DNA of 51,009 nt from an uncultured Kiritimatiellota bacterium (GCA_934635045.1 CAKTZA010000021.1:1-51009), one strand, 5' to 3'. Shown: positions 8,146 through 17,890, counted from the stretch's first letter. Numbers and translations: made by a program. The notes: a model not told the origin generated them from the letters alone.

Positions 8146-8207
8146 CGCAGATGGCACGATAATTTCTGCGCGAATGGCACGGTTGTCCCGTTGGCATTTG
8201 CTATAAT
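8146..8207 (+). promoter_or_regulatory. Promoter of LRR gene with tandem direct-repeat operator
   Basis: CGCAGATGGCACGAT (8146-8160) and CGCGAATGGCACGGT (8169-8183) are direct repeats (12 of 15 identical) with a 23-bp period. An extended -10 TTTGCTATAAT ends at 8207; the second repeat overlaps the expected -35. The geometry matches the operators at 29721, 41044 and 50890, but the repeat sequence differs, so another regulator of the same type is likely. Confidence 0.6.
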
Positions 8208-8244
8208 GCCCTTGCCTTGGAAAAGGCTCTTGCTGGCTGGCGTC

Positions 8245-8359
8245 AAGTCAGCAAGTCAGCAACGAAGCAAGTCAACGACGGACGCAAGTCAGCAACGAAG
8301 CAAGTCAGCAACGGACGCAAGTCAGCAAGTCAGCAACGAAGCAAGTCAACAACGGAAGG
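8245..8359. repeat. Tandem repeat AAGTCAGCAACGAAGC in the 5' leader
   Basis: About eight full or partial copies of a 16-17-bp unit, AAGTCARCAACGRAGC, fill the leader between the promoter at 8202 and the start codon at 8369. The last unit supplies the GGAAGGG ribosome-binding site. The related ATTCAAAAG repeat continues into the first codons. Confidence 0.88.
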
Positions 8360-8368
8360 GCGACCTCC

Positions 8369-11224
8369 ATGATCCAGAAGACATTAGTCATGATTCAAAA
8401 GAAGACATTCGAGATTCAAAAGTCAGTCAGGATTCAAGGCAAGTCCGAACAAGACATGTCGGGTGCGATGCGCGAGCGTCCTCGCAAGGTACGCCGGTCC
8501 TGGTGCGCGAGTGTCCTCGCATGCCTGATGACGTGCGGCCCTGCATGGGCCGATTCGGGCGACAGCTGGGCGTTCACGCTGAATGCGGGCAGTACGACGC
8601 AAGGGCTTCTGACGAGCGGAGACTGGACGCTTCGGGCGGCGCTCACGGCGGCGGGTTCGGACACGCTGGGACTCGGCTACGGCAACTGGGATACGGCGGC
8701 GGCCTATGTCGCGGGCAGCGGCGTCCTGGACTTGACGACGCCCATCTGGATGGGCGAGCGGCGCCTGTCGTTGACGCACGTCCGCCGGACGGCGTTCCTT
8801 AACCTCCCGAAGACGGTTGCCGTGCGGCGCCTCGTCTTGCCGGACACGGTCGCCGACATCGCGACATACGCCTTTTCGGGGCTTCAGTCAGTGGACAAGC
8901 TGACCGTGCGTTCGACGAACGTCACGGCGCTGGCGGATCGCGCGTTCTTCAACGTCGCGAACATGTACCGTCTCGACTTGGCGCTGCCGTCGCTTGCGGC
9001 CGCGAACGTGGCGAAGGAAGTCCTGTCCAATGGAAATGCCAAGCGTCTGCTCTGCCTTGACGTGACGGGGCTCGGCGAGGTTCCGGCTTCGGCGTTCGGC
9101 GGCGTCGCCGTGAGCAATCTCGTCCTGAAGACCGTGTTGGGACAGAAGTTCGCCGCGCAGGCGTTCCCGAACGGCGGCAATCTCCGGTGCGTCTCCTTCA
9201 CGGGCGACCGGCCTGACCTGTCGGCGCGCGGCGACGACCCTGAAAATCAGGTCTTCGGCGGTGGGCCGAACTATTCGGCGGCGGGCACCATTCTCTTTCG
9301 CGTTCCCTACGGCAACGCGACCTACGACGCCTGGCGCGACGAAGCGGCGGCGCGTCCGCTCAGCGCAGACGAGCTGACGATCTTCCGCCAGCGGTTCCCG
9401 TCCGAGCCCGACCCGATCGGCTGGCTGTCCGGCGCGACGTGCGGCACCTACTACGATCAGGTTCTCTGCGAATTCAATCCGAGGACGCTCGACAATGCGC
9501 TTGTCGTGGCGCTGCCGGACGGCTGTTCGGACACGGCGGGCTTCGTCGGCTGCCGGACGGTGCACGGACTTGACGACGGGGAGACGTGGGCGGTCAACGC
9601 CCCGGCGACCTTCGTGGCGAACGGCATCAAGTACCAGACGACGGGCGGCACGGTTGCGCGTCCGGCGGACGGCGCGGCGGGCTGGACGGAAGAGACGTTC
9701 GACGGCTGCGCCTACACGTTCGTCCAGCGCGGCGACGAGGGCGCGCGCCTCACGTGGCGCGTGGACGTCCTCGGCTACGCCGCGCCGTCGTTCGCGACGG
9801 ATTCCGCGTCCCATCCCGAAAAGGTGACGGCGGTTCCCGACCGCGCGGCGGACGCCGACGGATTCTATCCGGTCGGCACGACGTGGACGCTGACGGTCGA
9901 CGGCCTGCGGACGACGCTCCCGAAAAGCCGCTTCGTCCGCTGGGTCGGCGACGTGCCCGCCGGGCACGAGCGCGACCTGCCGCTCGTCCTGACGCCGACC
10001 AACGGCACGTGCTGCGTCCGCGCCGAGATCCAGCGCGACTGGCTGCTGACGACGGCGGACGGCACCACGCGGCTGACGGACGGCGTGTGGACGCTGCGGG
10101 CGACGGCGGATGCTCAGGGGCGCGTCTCGATCGGCAACGGCTGGACGGCTGGCGGCGGCTATCTGGCCGGGCCGTCGGTTCCGACGCCGCTGGATCTCTC
10201 GGGTGCGCTGACGGATGCGGACGGGAACGCCCTGACGCTTCATTACATCGGCAACCCGGCGTTCAAGGCGGTCGCGAACGTCTCTGCGCTGCGCATCGTG
10301 TCGGACACGCTGAAGGCGATTGGCGCCGAGGCGTTCTACGGCCTGCCGGATCTCGGCGACGTCCATCTGGAGATCCCGTCCTGCGAGACGCTTGGCTACA
10401 GCTGCTTTTCCGGCAATCCCAATCTGACGAACCTCGTCCTGCGCGCGGCGAACCTGACGACCTGCGCGCCGGACAGGCCGTGGCGTCCGTTCGCGGGCAA
10501 CGCGAAGCTGAGCCGTGCGGAAATCCGCGCGCCGAAGCTGACGTACCTGACCGACCGCTTCCTCGACGGCGCGCCGCTGACGGCGACGGACTTCTCGACA
10601 TGGGACGTGTCGTCCGTCCGGCGGCTCGGCGAATACGCGTTCCAGAAGTGCCGCGTCACGGACGGCCTGTCGCTCCCGGCGTTGCGCGAAGTCGCGGCCT
10701 GCGCCTTTTACGCGGCGAAGGTCGAGGCGCTGACGCTCGGCACGAAACACCTGACGAACATCTGCGCCAACGCCTTCATCTGGTGCGGCGGGCTCAAGGC
10801 GATCACGCTCGGAAACGCGGCGAATCTCACGGTCGCCGCGACGGCGTTCCTCGGCGACCGTCCCGAGGCGCCCGGCTCGTCGGCCGCCCCGGAAAGCGTG
10901 ACGTTCCTCGGCCCGGCGCCGACGCAGGCGGACATCGACAACGTGATTGCGGCCGTGCCGGAACGCGCGGGCGCGAAAGCCTGCCGCATCTACGCCTCGA
11001 AGGGCCGCTATCGGCGGGACGGCCGGCCGGACTGGTGGCAGCTCGCGGCGGCGCCGTCGGGCGAGGAGGAGACAGCGGCGGCCGAGGCCGAAGCGCGCGC
11101 GCAGGCCACCGAGGGCCGCACGCTCCTGGGTGGGGGCGTCTATCGCGACGGCAGCCGCAAGGCCTGGCTCATCGGCATCACGACGCCGTACGACCAGCGG
11201 GGATTCGCGTTCATTGTCCGCTGA
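8369..11224 (+). CDS. Secreted BspA-like leucine-rich repeat protein
   Basis: A 951-residue surface or secreted protein. LRR_5/BspA-type repeats are seen at about residues 120-280 and 620-840, for example RLVLPDTVADIATYAFSGL and LKAIGAEAFYGLPDLGDV; such repeats usually mediate binding. The start at 8369 has GGAAGGG 8 nt upstream but gives a 34-residue repetitive N-terminus before the signal peptide (SWCASVLACLMTCGPAWA). Starts at 8456 or 8468 would give a normal signal peptide but lack a ribosome-binding site. The C-terminus ends in a short hydrophobic strand, RGFAFIVR, similar to the end of the protein at 35018. It stands alone behind its own promoter; its ligand is unknown. Confidence 0.8.
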   Translation: MIQKTLVMIQKKTFEIQKSVRIQGKSEQDMSGAMRERPRKVRRSWCASVLACLMTCGPAWADSGDSWAFTLNAGSTTQGLLTSGDWTLRAALTAAGSDTLGLGYGNWDTAAAYVAGSGVLDLTTPIWMGERRLSLTHVRRTAFLNLPKTVAVRRLVLPDTVADIATYAFSGLQSVDKLTVRSTNVTALADRAFFNVANMYRLDLALPSLAAANVAKEVLSNGNAKRLLCLDVTGLGEVPASAFGGVAVSNLVLKTVLGQKFAAQAFPNGGNLRCVSFTGDRPDLSARGDDPENQVFGGGPNYSAAGTILFRVPYGNATYDAWRDEAAARPLSADELTIFRQRFPSEPDPIGWLSGATCGTYYDQVLCEFNPRTLDNALVVALPDGCSDTAGFVGCRTVHGLDDGETWAVNAPATFVANGIKYQTTGGTVARPADGAAGWTEETFDGCAYTFVQRGDEGARLTWRVDVLGYAAPSFATDSASHPEKVTAVPDRAADADGFYPVGTTWTLTVDGLRTTLPKSRFVRWVGDVPAGHERDLPLVLTPTNGTCCVRAEIQRDWLLTTADGTTRLTDGVWTLRATADAQGRVSIGNGWTAGGGYLAGPSVPTPLDLSGALTDADGNALTLHYIGNPAFKAVANVSALRIVSDTLKAIGAEAFYGLPDLGDVHLEIPSCETLGYSCFSGNPNLTNLVLRAANLTTCAPDRPWRPFAGNAKLSRAEIRAPKLTYLTDRFLDGAPLTATDFSTWDVSSVRRLGEYAFQKCRVTDGLSLPALREVAACAFYAAKVEALTLGTKHLTNICANAFIWCGGLKAITLGNAANLTVAATAFLGDRPEAPGSSAAPESVTFLGPAPTQADIDNVIAAVPERAGAKACRIYASKGRYRRDGRPDWWQLAAAPSGEEETAAAEAEARAQATEGRTLLGGGVYRDGSRKAWLIGITTPYDQRGFAFIVR

Positions 11225-11247
11225 CGGGCGACGAAAGGGCTCTCCTG

Positions 11248-14200
11248 ATGAAGAACGCGCAGAGATCCGCGCTGCTGGCGCTGGCGACGGTGTCCGCCGC
11301 GCTGGGCGCCGCCGCGAACCCGCTGAACTTCGCCGAATACGAGCAGACGGTGACGGCGACGTTCGCGACGCCCGCCGCCGCCGAGGCCGCGACGCTGCGC
11401 GCGGCCGACCTGCCCGAAGGCTGCGCGCGCGTCTTCACGTCGCGGTGGGACGACGCCAACCCGGCCCACGTGGCCAAGGCCGAGATGCTGACGGCGAACG
11501 GCATCCGCGCGAACTTCTACCTGAACGATGGCGACGGCGACTACTTGCGTACCGTTGCGCCGAAGCTGCTCGCGCTTGGCCATGCGCTCGGCAACCACAC
11601 GGTCGGGCATCCCGACATGATGGACATCCCGGCGAACGCGGCGTGGGCCGAGATCCTGCGCGAGAAGATCGCGATCGAGACGCGGCTCTCGACGCCGTGC
11701 GTCGCCTACGCCGCGCCCTTCGGCTGGACGAAGACGATCGACGCCGACCGCGCGCCGCTGGTCGTCCGCATGCTGCAGGCGAGCGGGCATTACGTCTGCG
11801 ACGATGCGCCCGTCTGCCGTCCCGGCTGGGACTGCGCGGCGGATGCCTGGTTCGAGACGGTGCGCTTTGGCGCGGACGACCGCCAGCCGTCGCGCGCGGC
11901 CTATGACCGGGAGTTCGCCGCCGCCGAGAGGCGTCTGGCGCAACGCCCGGAGATCGGGCGCCTGACGTTCGGCGTCCATTCCTGGTGCGACGCCGCCGGG
12001 ACGAAGCTCCAGGGCGAGCTGCTGGCCGAGACGCGCCGTGCGCATCCCGACTGGTACTTCTGCCACGCCAACGCCTTCGGCGCCTATCGGTATTCGGCGC
12101 GGTTCGGGCGCATCCGCAAGGTCGGGACGGAGGGGACGCGGGCGACGTGGCGCGTGACGCGGTTCGATCCGGTCGACCTGGGCGACGGCATCCCGCTCTC
12201 GCTCGTCTTCAGCGAACCGCCGGCGGCGTGTCCGCTGACGCGGGGGCGAAACGGCACCTACGCGCTCGCGCACGCGCGCCCGACGTCGTTTGTCGCGGCG
12301 GATGCGGCGGAACTGGATCTCGTCCTCACGCCGGATGCGCAGAAGGGCACGCTGGCGGTTCGGCTCACGAACAAGACGGGCGAGCCGCTGACGGGCGTGC
12401 GGCTCACCGCCTGTCTGCCGCCGCGCTGGCAGGTTCAGCGACAGGTTGCCGAGATCGGCGCCGTCGCGCCGAACGCGGCGGTCGTGCACCGCTTCGGCTT
12501 GGGCGAACTGCGCGAGGCCGCGTCCGAAGGCGGCGCGGCGCTTTATGCGGCCTGCGCCGATTTCCTGCGCGGCGATCGCCGTCTGCGCGCGTGGGGCACG
12601 GCGACGGAAGCGGGCGCGCCGGCGGCGAAAGGCACGCCGCGCGACAGCTGCCTCGTGATGGGGCCGTTCGACGAACGGAAGTTCGACGAGGCAGCGTGGC
12701 TCGCGGCTTCGCAGCCCGGCGCGGAACTCCCGGACGTGGGCACGGCCAAGAACGAGCGCTGGATCTCGCTCGTCGATCCCGCGCGTCTGCCGACGTCCGT
12801 CTACGTGAACATGCCCTACGGGCCGCTCGTCGATCGCGACTACCGCGCGGCGTCGGGGCCGTTCGTCGGCACGCTCGGCGCGCGCCTCTTCGCCGTCGAG
12901 TTCGTCGCGCCGGACGACGGGGACGGCGAGCTGTTCGCCTCGTTCGACCCGAAGTTCCGCAGCCCCGTCGTCTACCTCAACGGCAGCCGCCAGCCGTTCA
13001 CGGGCTCGCCGATGCGCCTGGCGGTACGGCGCGGCGTCAACCGCCTGGTCGTGCGCGCGGATCTCGCGCAGGACCGCCACCTGAGTTCGGAGCAGCTGAC
13101 GGTCTGCCGGGGCGGCTTCGGCCATCCGTTTGCGTTTCAGCGCGTCCGGGAGCCGACGAAGCCGGCGGCCTCCGTCTCGGACTGGCTGGAGATCCGTCCG
13201 GCGGAATCGATGCGGATCGGCAAGCGCCCGTTCAGCGTCGAGGTGTTCGCGGATCGCTGGCGCACGGGCAGCCGGCGCGGCGCGGGCGTCACGATGGCGG
13301 CAGAGGGCTGGCCTCGACCTCGGGCCGACGGCGGATTCGACTTCAAGGGCACGTGGAAGGTCGGCACGAACGTCTGGGCGCTGGCGGAACGGCTCGTCGT
13401 CCGCGACGCGCGCCAGGCGACTTACGCGCTGGAGGTGCGTCCGCCGACGCCGACGGACATCGACTGCTTCTGGCTGAAGGGCATCTTCTCGAAAGACGAC
13501 TGGCGGAAGGAAGGTGCGACGTTCGACGGGAAGCGCGTCGACCTCAAGGACGGGCGGCGCGTCGTCCTGCCGGACGTCAAGACGGTTTCCCTGCCGGCGG
13601 CGGGCGGGCGCGTGACGCTGCGCGGCGCGTTCTCGGTCGGGATCGAGGACATCTCGCAGACGTCCTATGCGCCGGATTCCCTGTGCGTCCAGATCATGCC
13701 GCGCACGTCGGGCGGAAAGGCGCTGGATCGCATCGGCCTCGCGTTTGACCTCGCGTACGCGGCGGAAGCCGGCACGCCTCTGGACTTGCGCGCGGCGCTG
13801 AACTTCGGCTTCGCCGACGAGGTGGCGGGCGACGGCAAGGGCGGGTGGAGCGACCAGGGGGCCGAGAACGACCTGCGGCAGCTGCCGACGGGTCGGCTGA
13901 CGTGCGACAACGTGTCCTTCGAGGTCGTGGACCCGGCGGCGAACGGCGGAAAGGGCTGCCTGACGCTGGGGGGCGCGCAGTCGCCCAAGCTGCCGCGCCG
14001 GGCGACGGTCCGCTTCGCCGAGCCGGCCGAGGGACGCTGGCTCAACCTGCTCCACGCCGTCGCGTTTCCCGTCCGGGACGGAAAGCCGACGGGCTTCGTC
14101 ACGGTGACGTATGCGGACGGCGGCGAGCAGCGGATTCCCGTCGTCTGCGGCGTGCACGTCGGGAACTTCTGGAATCCGGCGGATCCGCGCGAGGCGGCCG

Positions 14201-16449
14201 TCGGCTGGAGCGGGCGCAACGCCTCGGCGCGCGTGGGCCTTTACGTGACGCGCTTCCGGCTTGACCGGTCGGGCGTCGTGTCGCTCGCGTTCGATTCGCG
14301 CGCGGACGGCGCGACGTGGATGGTCGTCGCCGCGACGCTGACGGCCGAGCGCGTGCCAGGCGCGCAGACGCGCAAGGCGGTCGTGCGCGCGGGAACCGAC
14401 TGGCGGGCGGTGTCCGGCGAGACGGCCGTCAGGCCCGGCAGCATTCTCGACTTCTCGTTTCTCCTGGACGCGCCGGCCGGGCGGCACGGGCGCGTCGTGC
14501 CGAACGCCGACGGGCATCTCGTCTTCGAGAAGACGGGGCGACGGTTGAGGCTCTACGGCGCGAACCTGTGCTTCGACGCGAACTACCTGCCGGACAGGCA
14601 GGCGATTGACCGCCTGGCGGACAGCTTCGCGCGGATCGGCTACAACTTCGTGCGCTTCCACCACTTCGACGGGGGCTTGCTGAAGCGCGGCGGCGCGTAC
14701 ATGGAACTCGACCCGGACAGGCTGGACCGTCTCGACTACACGCTGGCGGCCATGAAGAGGCGCGGCGTCTACGCGACGCTCGACCTGTTCATCAACCGTG
14801 ACGCGAACCTCTGGCCGGTAAGGGGCTTCGAGGGGCAGCGCGTCGACCGCGGCTCGCACAAGGCGCTCATCTGGGGGGACGAGGGCTTCCGGCGGCAGTT
14901 CCTGGACTACGCGCGACAGCTGATGACGCACCGCAATCCGTACACGGGGCTGACCTGGGGCGAAGACCCGGCGATCGTCAACGTGGACTGCGTGAACGAG
15001 GACGCCGTCTCCTGGACGGTGAACGGCCAGTTCTCCCAGCCGGTCTTCACGCGGCATTTCGAGGCGTGGCTGTCGCGGAACGCCATCCCGGCCGCCGAAC
15101 GCGCGACCGACCGGGCGCGGCTGTGGAACGCCTTCCTGTGCGACTTCTATCCGGACAGTTTCCGCAAGACCGAGGCGGAACTGCGCGCGATGGGCGTGCG
15201 GCACCTGCTGACGGACCAGAACCACGGGCATTCGCTCGTCGGCATCGTGACGCGCGAGCCCTACGGACTCGTCGAGAACCACTTCTACCACGCCCACCCG
15301 CGCACGGTCAAGGGCTCGTGGGGGCTGCCGGCGGCCTGCGACCCGGGGTCGTCCAAGGCGACGCTCGAGCGCGATCTCATGGGGATGGCGCTCACGCGGC
15401 GGCTGGGGGTGCCGTTCCTCGTCACCGAGTGGGACTACGTGTCGCCCAACCCCTACGCGGCCGAGGGCGCGCTGATGTGCGCGTCCTACGCGGCGCTGCA
15501 GGACTGGGACGGCCTCAACCGCTTTGCGTGGGACCATCGCGCCGCGCCGCTGCTGAAGGGCGGCGGCGTGCCCGAATGGTTCAACATCTCGAACGATCCG
15601 CTGAGGCAGCTCTCCGAGCGCATCGCCGCCTGCCTGTTCACGCGCGGCGACGTGAAGCCGTCCGACGTGACGGTGCCCGTGCTCGTCAGCCGCCGGCACT
15701 TCCGGGAGAAGGGCGCGCGCGACGCCATCGAGCTGCTGGGCACACGGTTGGGGCTGGTCGCCCGGACCGGCAACGTGCTGTTCACGCCGGGCGAGCGGCT
15801 GGCGCTGCCGGCGGACGTGAAGGCCGTGCTGACGGTCGACCGGGCCGGCGAGGAGGCCGCCGAGGCGGCGGGGCTCATGCACCTCGACAGCAACGCGCAT
15901 CGCGAGGGGTTCGGCCTGTTCGCGCGGCGCGGCATCTTGCGGGCGGACGCCGAAGACGCGGCGCGTCGCCTCTACCGCAGCTCGACGGGGGAGCTGGAGC
16001 TGGGCGGCCGGGATCTGGCGTTCAAGGCCGTGACGCCGAAGAGCGAGGCGTTCGCGCTCGAGCCCGGCGCACGGGGCGAAGGCCGCTTCGCGTCCGTGCG
16101 CGTGAACGGGTCGTTCGGCGTCGTCTGCGTGGCGGCGATGGACGGGGAGGAGCTTGCGCGATCGTCGCGCTACCTGGTCCTGCACCTCACGCGGCTCTTG
16201 GCGACGGACATGACGTTCGCCGACGAGGAGATGACGGTCCAGGAGTCCTTCGGGCGGCTGCCGCTCCTGCTGCGGCGCGGCACGGCAGACCTGCGGCTCG
16301 CGCGCGACCTCGCGGGCTTCTCCCTGTACGCGCTCGGAAACGACGGCACGCGGCTGAAGGCGCTCCCCCTGTCCGTCGCGGCGGACGGCGCGGTGACGCT
16401 GGCGCTCTCGACGGACGAGGCGATGGCCTACGAGCTCGTCCGCGAATAG
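11248..16449 (+). CDS. Secreted polysaccharide deacetylase / clan GH-A glycoside hydrolase fusion
   Basis: A 1733-residue secreted enzyme. After a signal peptide (residues 1-25), a NodB-like deacetylase domain spans about 60-290, with the metal-site candidates D68/D69 and the H117-x3-H121 motif (HTVGH). The central part (about 350-1060) holds beta-sandwich-like regions that look like carbohydrate-binding or linker domains. A (beta/alpha)8 glycosidase domain follows at about 1085-1500, with KTGRRLRLYGANLCFD at its start, acid/base candidate E1251 in VNED and nucleophile candidate E1394 in VTEWD, the clan GH-A pattern. AAAGGG precedes the ATG, and the gene starts 24 nt after the LRR gene. The substrate is unknown; deacetylating and cutting the same polymer is the natural inference. 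Confidence 0.78.
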   Translation: MKNAQRSALLALATVSAALGAAANPLNFAEYEQTVTATFATPAAAEAATLRAADLPEGCARVFTSRWDDANPAHVAKAEMLTANGIRANFYLNDGDGDYLRTVAPKLLALGHALGNHTVGHPDMMDIPANAAWAEILREKIAIETRLSTPCVAYAAPFGWTKTIDADRAPLVVRMLQASGHYVCDDAPVCRPGWDCAADAWFETVRFGADDRQPSRAAYDREFAAAERRLAQRPEIGRLTFGVHSWCDAAGTKLQGELLAETRRAHPDWYFCHANAFGAYRYSARFGRIRKVGTEGTRATWRVTRFDPVDLGDGIPLSLVFSEPPAACPLTRGRNGTYALAHARPTSFVAADAAELDLVLTPDAQKGTLAVRLTNKTGEPLTGVRLTACLPPRWQVQRQVAEIGAVAPNAAVVHRFGLGELREAASEGGAALYAACADFLRGDRRLRAWGTATEAGAPAAKGTPRDSCLVMGPFDERKFDEAAWLAASQPGAELPDVGTAKNERWISLVDPARLPTSVYVNMPYGPLVDRDYRAASGPFVGTLGARLFAVEFVAPDDGDGELFASFDPKFRSPVVYLNGSRQPFTGSPMRLAVRRGVNRLVVRADLAQDRHLSSEQLTVCRGGFGHPFAFQRVREPTKPAASVSDWLEIRPAESMRIGKRPFSVEVFADRWRTGSRRGAGVTMAAEGWPRPRADGGFDFKGTWKVGTNVWALAERLVVRDARQATYALEVRPPTPTDIDCFWLKGIFSKDDWRKEGATFDGKRVDLKDGRRVVLPDVKTVSLPAAGGRVTLRGAFSVGIEDISQTSYAPDSLCVQIMPRTSGGKALDRIGLAFDLAYAAEAGTPLDLRAALNFGFADEVAGDGKGGWSDQGAENDLRQLPTGRLTCDNVSFEVVDPAANGGKGCLTLGGAQSPKLPRRATVRFAEPAEGRWLNLLHAVAFPVRDGKPTGFVTVTYADGGEQRIPVVCGVHVGNFWNPADPREAAVGWSGRNASARVGLYVTRFRLDRSGVVSLAFDSRADGATWMVVAATLTAERVPGAQTRKAVVRAGTDWRAVSGETAVRPGSILDFSFLLDAPAGRHGRVVPNADGHLVFEKTGRRLRLYGANLCFDANYLPDRQAIDRLADSFARIGYNFVRFHHFDGGLLKRGGAYMELDPDRLDRLDYTLAAMKRRGVYATLDLFINRDANLWPVRGFEGQRVDRGSHKALIWGDEGFRRQFLDYARQLMTHRNPYTGLTWGEDPAIVNVDCVNEDAVSWTVNGQFSQPVFTRHFEAWLSRNAIPAAERATDRARLWNAFLCDFYPDSFRKTEAELRAMGVRHLLTDQNHGHSLVGIVTREPYGLVENHFYHAHPRTVKGSWGLPAACDPGSSKATLERDLMGMALTRRLGVPFLVTEWDYVSPNPYAAEGALMCASYAALQDWDGLNRFAWDHRAAPLLKGGGVPEWFNISNDPLRQLSERIAACLFTRGDVKPSDVTVPVLVSRRHFREKGARDAIELLGTRLGLVARTGNVLFTPGERLALPADVKAVLTVDRAGEEAAEAAGLMHLDSNAHREGFGLFARRGILRADAEDAARRLYRSSTGELELGGRDLAFKAVTPKSEAFALEPGARGEGRFASVRVNGSFGVVCVAAMDGEELARSSRYLVLHLTRLLATDMTFADEEMTVQESFGRLPLLLRRGTADLRLARDLAGFSLYALGNDGTRLKALPLSVAADGAVTLALSTDEAMAYELVRE

Positions 16450-16466
16450 GCCGCAGGAGAATATGG

Positions 16467-16472
16467 TATAAT
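16467..16472 (+). promoter_or_regulatory. -10 box of adk, 10 nt before the start codon
   Basis: A consensus TATAAT (16467-16472) lies only 10 nt before the adk ATG at 16483, predicting a leader of at most about 4 nt. No ribosome-binding site lies between them. Confidence 0.7.
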
Positions 16473-16482
16473 ACGCGCCACT

Positions 16483-17115
16483 ATGAACATCGTCATTCTG
16501 CTGGGTGCCCCGGGCTCGGGGAAGGGAACGATCGCGGGCCGTCTCGCGAGCGAACACGCCAATCTGAAGCACGTCTCGTCGGGCGACCTCCTGCGCGGGG
16601 CCGTCGCGAAGGGGACGCCCGCCGGGCTGGAGGCCAAGGGCTACATGGAGAAGGGCGCGCTCGTGCCCGACGCGCTCATTGCCCAGATGATCAAGGACGT
16701 GATCGCCGAGACGACGGGCGACGTCACGATGCTCCTCGACGGCTTCCCGCGCAATGTCGCGCAGGCCGAGATCCTCGAGAAGACGGGCGCGCCGGTCAAG
16801 TCGGTCGTCCTCGTCGACGTGCCGGACGCGATCATCGCCGACCGCATCGCGGGCCGCCGCACGTGCCCGAAGTGCAAGGCGGGCTACCACGTGAGGGCCC
16901 TGCCGCCGAAGGTCGAGGGCATCTGCGACCACTGCGGCGCCGCGCTCGTCATCCGCAAGGACGACAACCCCGACACGGTGAAGGACCGCCTCGTCGTCTA
17001 CCACCGCGAGACCGAGCCGCTGATCGCGTTCTACGAGCAGAAGGGGCTTCTGCGCAAGATCGACGGCAACCAGGGGCCGGAGAACAACGCGAAGGCCTTC
17101 CTCGCGGCGATGTAA
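16483..17115 (+). CDS. adk: Adenylate kinase
   Basis: A 210-residue cytoplasmic enzyme converting ATP + AMP to 2 ADP. The P-loop GAPGSGKGT is at residues 7-15, LLDGFPRN marks the AMP-site region, and the LID carries four cysteines (CPKCKAGYHV and CDHCG) that bind zinc in many bacterial homologues. The length is standard. The -10 box lies 10 nt upstream and no Shine-Dalgarno is present, so the mRNA is probably near-leaderless. It is followed by map after 4 nt, the usual spc-operon neighbour, but secY is not upstream. Confidence 0.97.
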   Translation: MNIVILLGAPGSGKGTIAGRLASEHANLKHVSSGDLLRGAVAKGTPAGLEAKGYMEKGALVPDALIAQMIKDVIAETTGDVTMLLDGFPRNVAQAEILEKTGAPVKSVVLVDVPDAIIADRIAGRRTCPKCKAGYHVRALPPKVEGICDHCGAALVIRKDDNPDTVKDRLVVYHRETEPLIAFYEQKGLLRKIDGNQGPENNAKAFLAAM

Positions 17116-17119
17116 GGCC

Positions 17120-17890
17120 GTGAAAGTCGACGTCAAGACAAGGGCCGAGATCGCCCGCATGCGCGAGGCGTGCCGGATGAGCGCGGAGATCCGCGACATC
17201 TGCGCGAACGCCGTCGCGCCGGGCGTGACGACCGGGGAGATCGACGACCTCGTCGTCGCCTACTGCCGGAAGCACAACGTCCAGGCGAGCTTCTACGGGT
17301 GCGAGGGCTTTCCCGGGCACCTCTGCGTCTCGCTCAACGACGAGGTCATCCACGGCATTCCCTCGCGCCACCGCGTGATCATGCCGGGCGACCTCGTGAA
17401 GACCGACGTTGGCATCTTCAAGGACGGCTTCCACGGCGACACGTCGCGCACGGTCATGCTCGGCGTGACGGATCCGGAGGCCATCCGCCTCGTCGAGACG
17501 ACGAAGGCGTGCCTGAAGGCCGGCATCGCCGCCTGCGGGCCGGGCGTCCACCTCGGCGACGTCGGCTACGCGATCCAGTCGGTCGCGGAGGCGGCGGGCT
17601 TCGGCATCGTGCGCGACTGGATCGGCCACGGCGTCGGGCGGACGGTGCACGAGGACCCGGAGGTGCCGAACTACGGCAAGCCGGGCACGAAGCTCGTGCT
17701 GCGCCCCGGCATGACGATCGCGATCGAGCCGATGATCACGCTGACCAAGAAGGGCGAGCGGACGGACGTGCTGGAAAACGGCTGGACGGTCGTGACGCGC
17801 GACCGCTGCCTCGCCGCCCACTTCGAGCACACCGTCGCCATCACCGACAATGGGTGCGAAATCCTCACTTTGCCGGCGGACTATCCCTGA
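17120..17890 (+). CDS. map: Methionine aminopeptidase, type I
   Basis: A 256-residue metalloprotease that removes the initiator methionine from nascent proteins. The metal ligands are visible in order: D in VKTDVGIF and D in HGDTSRT, H in GHGVGR, E in AIEPMIT and E in FEHTVAIT. The start is GTG with TAAGG just upstream, 4 nt after adk, so the two are co-transcribed. In most bacteria infA and rpmJ follow map; here five unrelated genes intervene. Confidence 0.97.
   Translation: MKVDVKTRAEIARMREACRMSAEIRDICANAVAPGVTTGEIDDLVVAYCRKHNVQASFYGCEGFPGHLCVSLNDEVIHGIPSRHRVIMPGDLVKTDVGIFKDGFHGDTSRTVMLGVTDPEAIRLVETTKACLKAGIAACGPGVHLGDVGYAIQSVAEAAGFGIVRDWIGHGVGRTVHEDPEVPNYGKPGTKLVLRPGMTIAIEPMITLTKKGERTDVLENGWTVVTRDRCLAAHFEHTVAITDNGCEILTLPADYP

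Noticed and set aside
8098..8802. ORF across the tandem repeats (SQQRSKS-rich product)
   Set aside because: It is a translation of the DNA repeat in another frame, overlaps the LRR gene, and starts without a ribosome-binding site.
11140..17199. A 2019-codon open frame on the minus strand
   Set aside because: It is antisense to the clear deacetylase/GH-A and adk genes; its product is Arg-rich low-complexity sequence without domains, as GC-rich shadows are.
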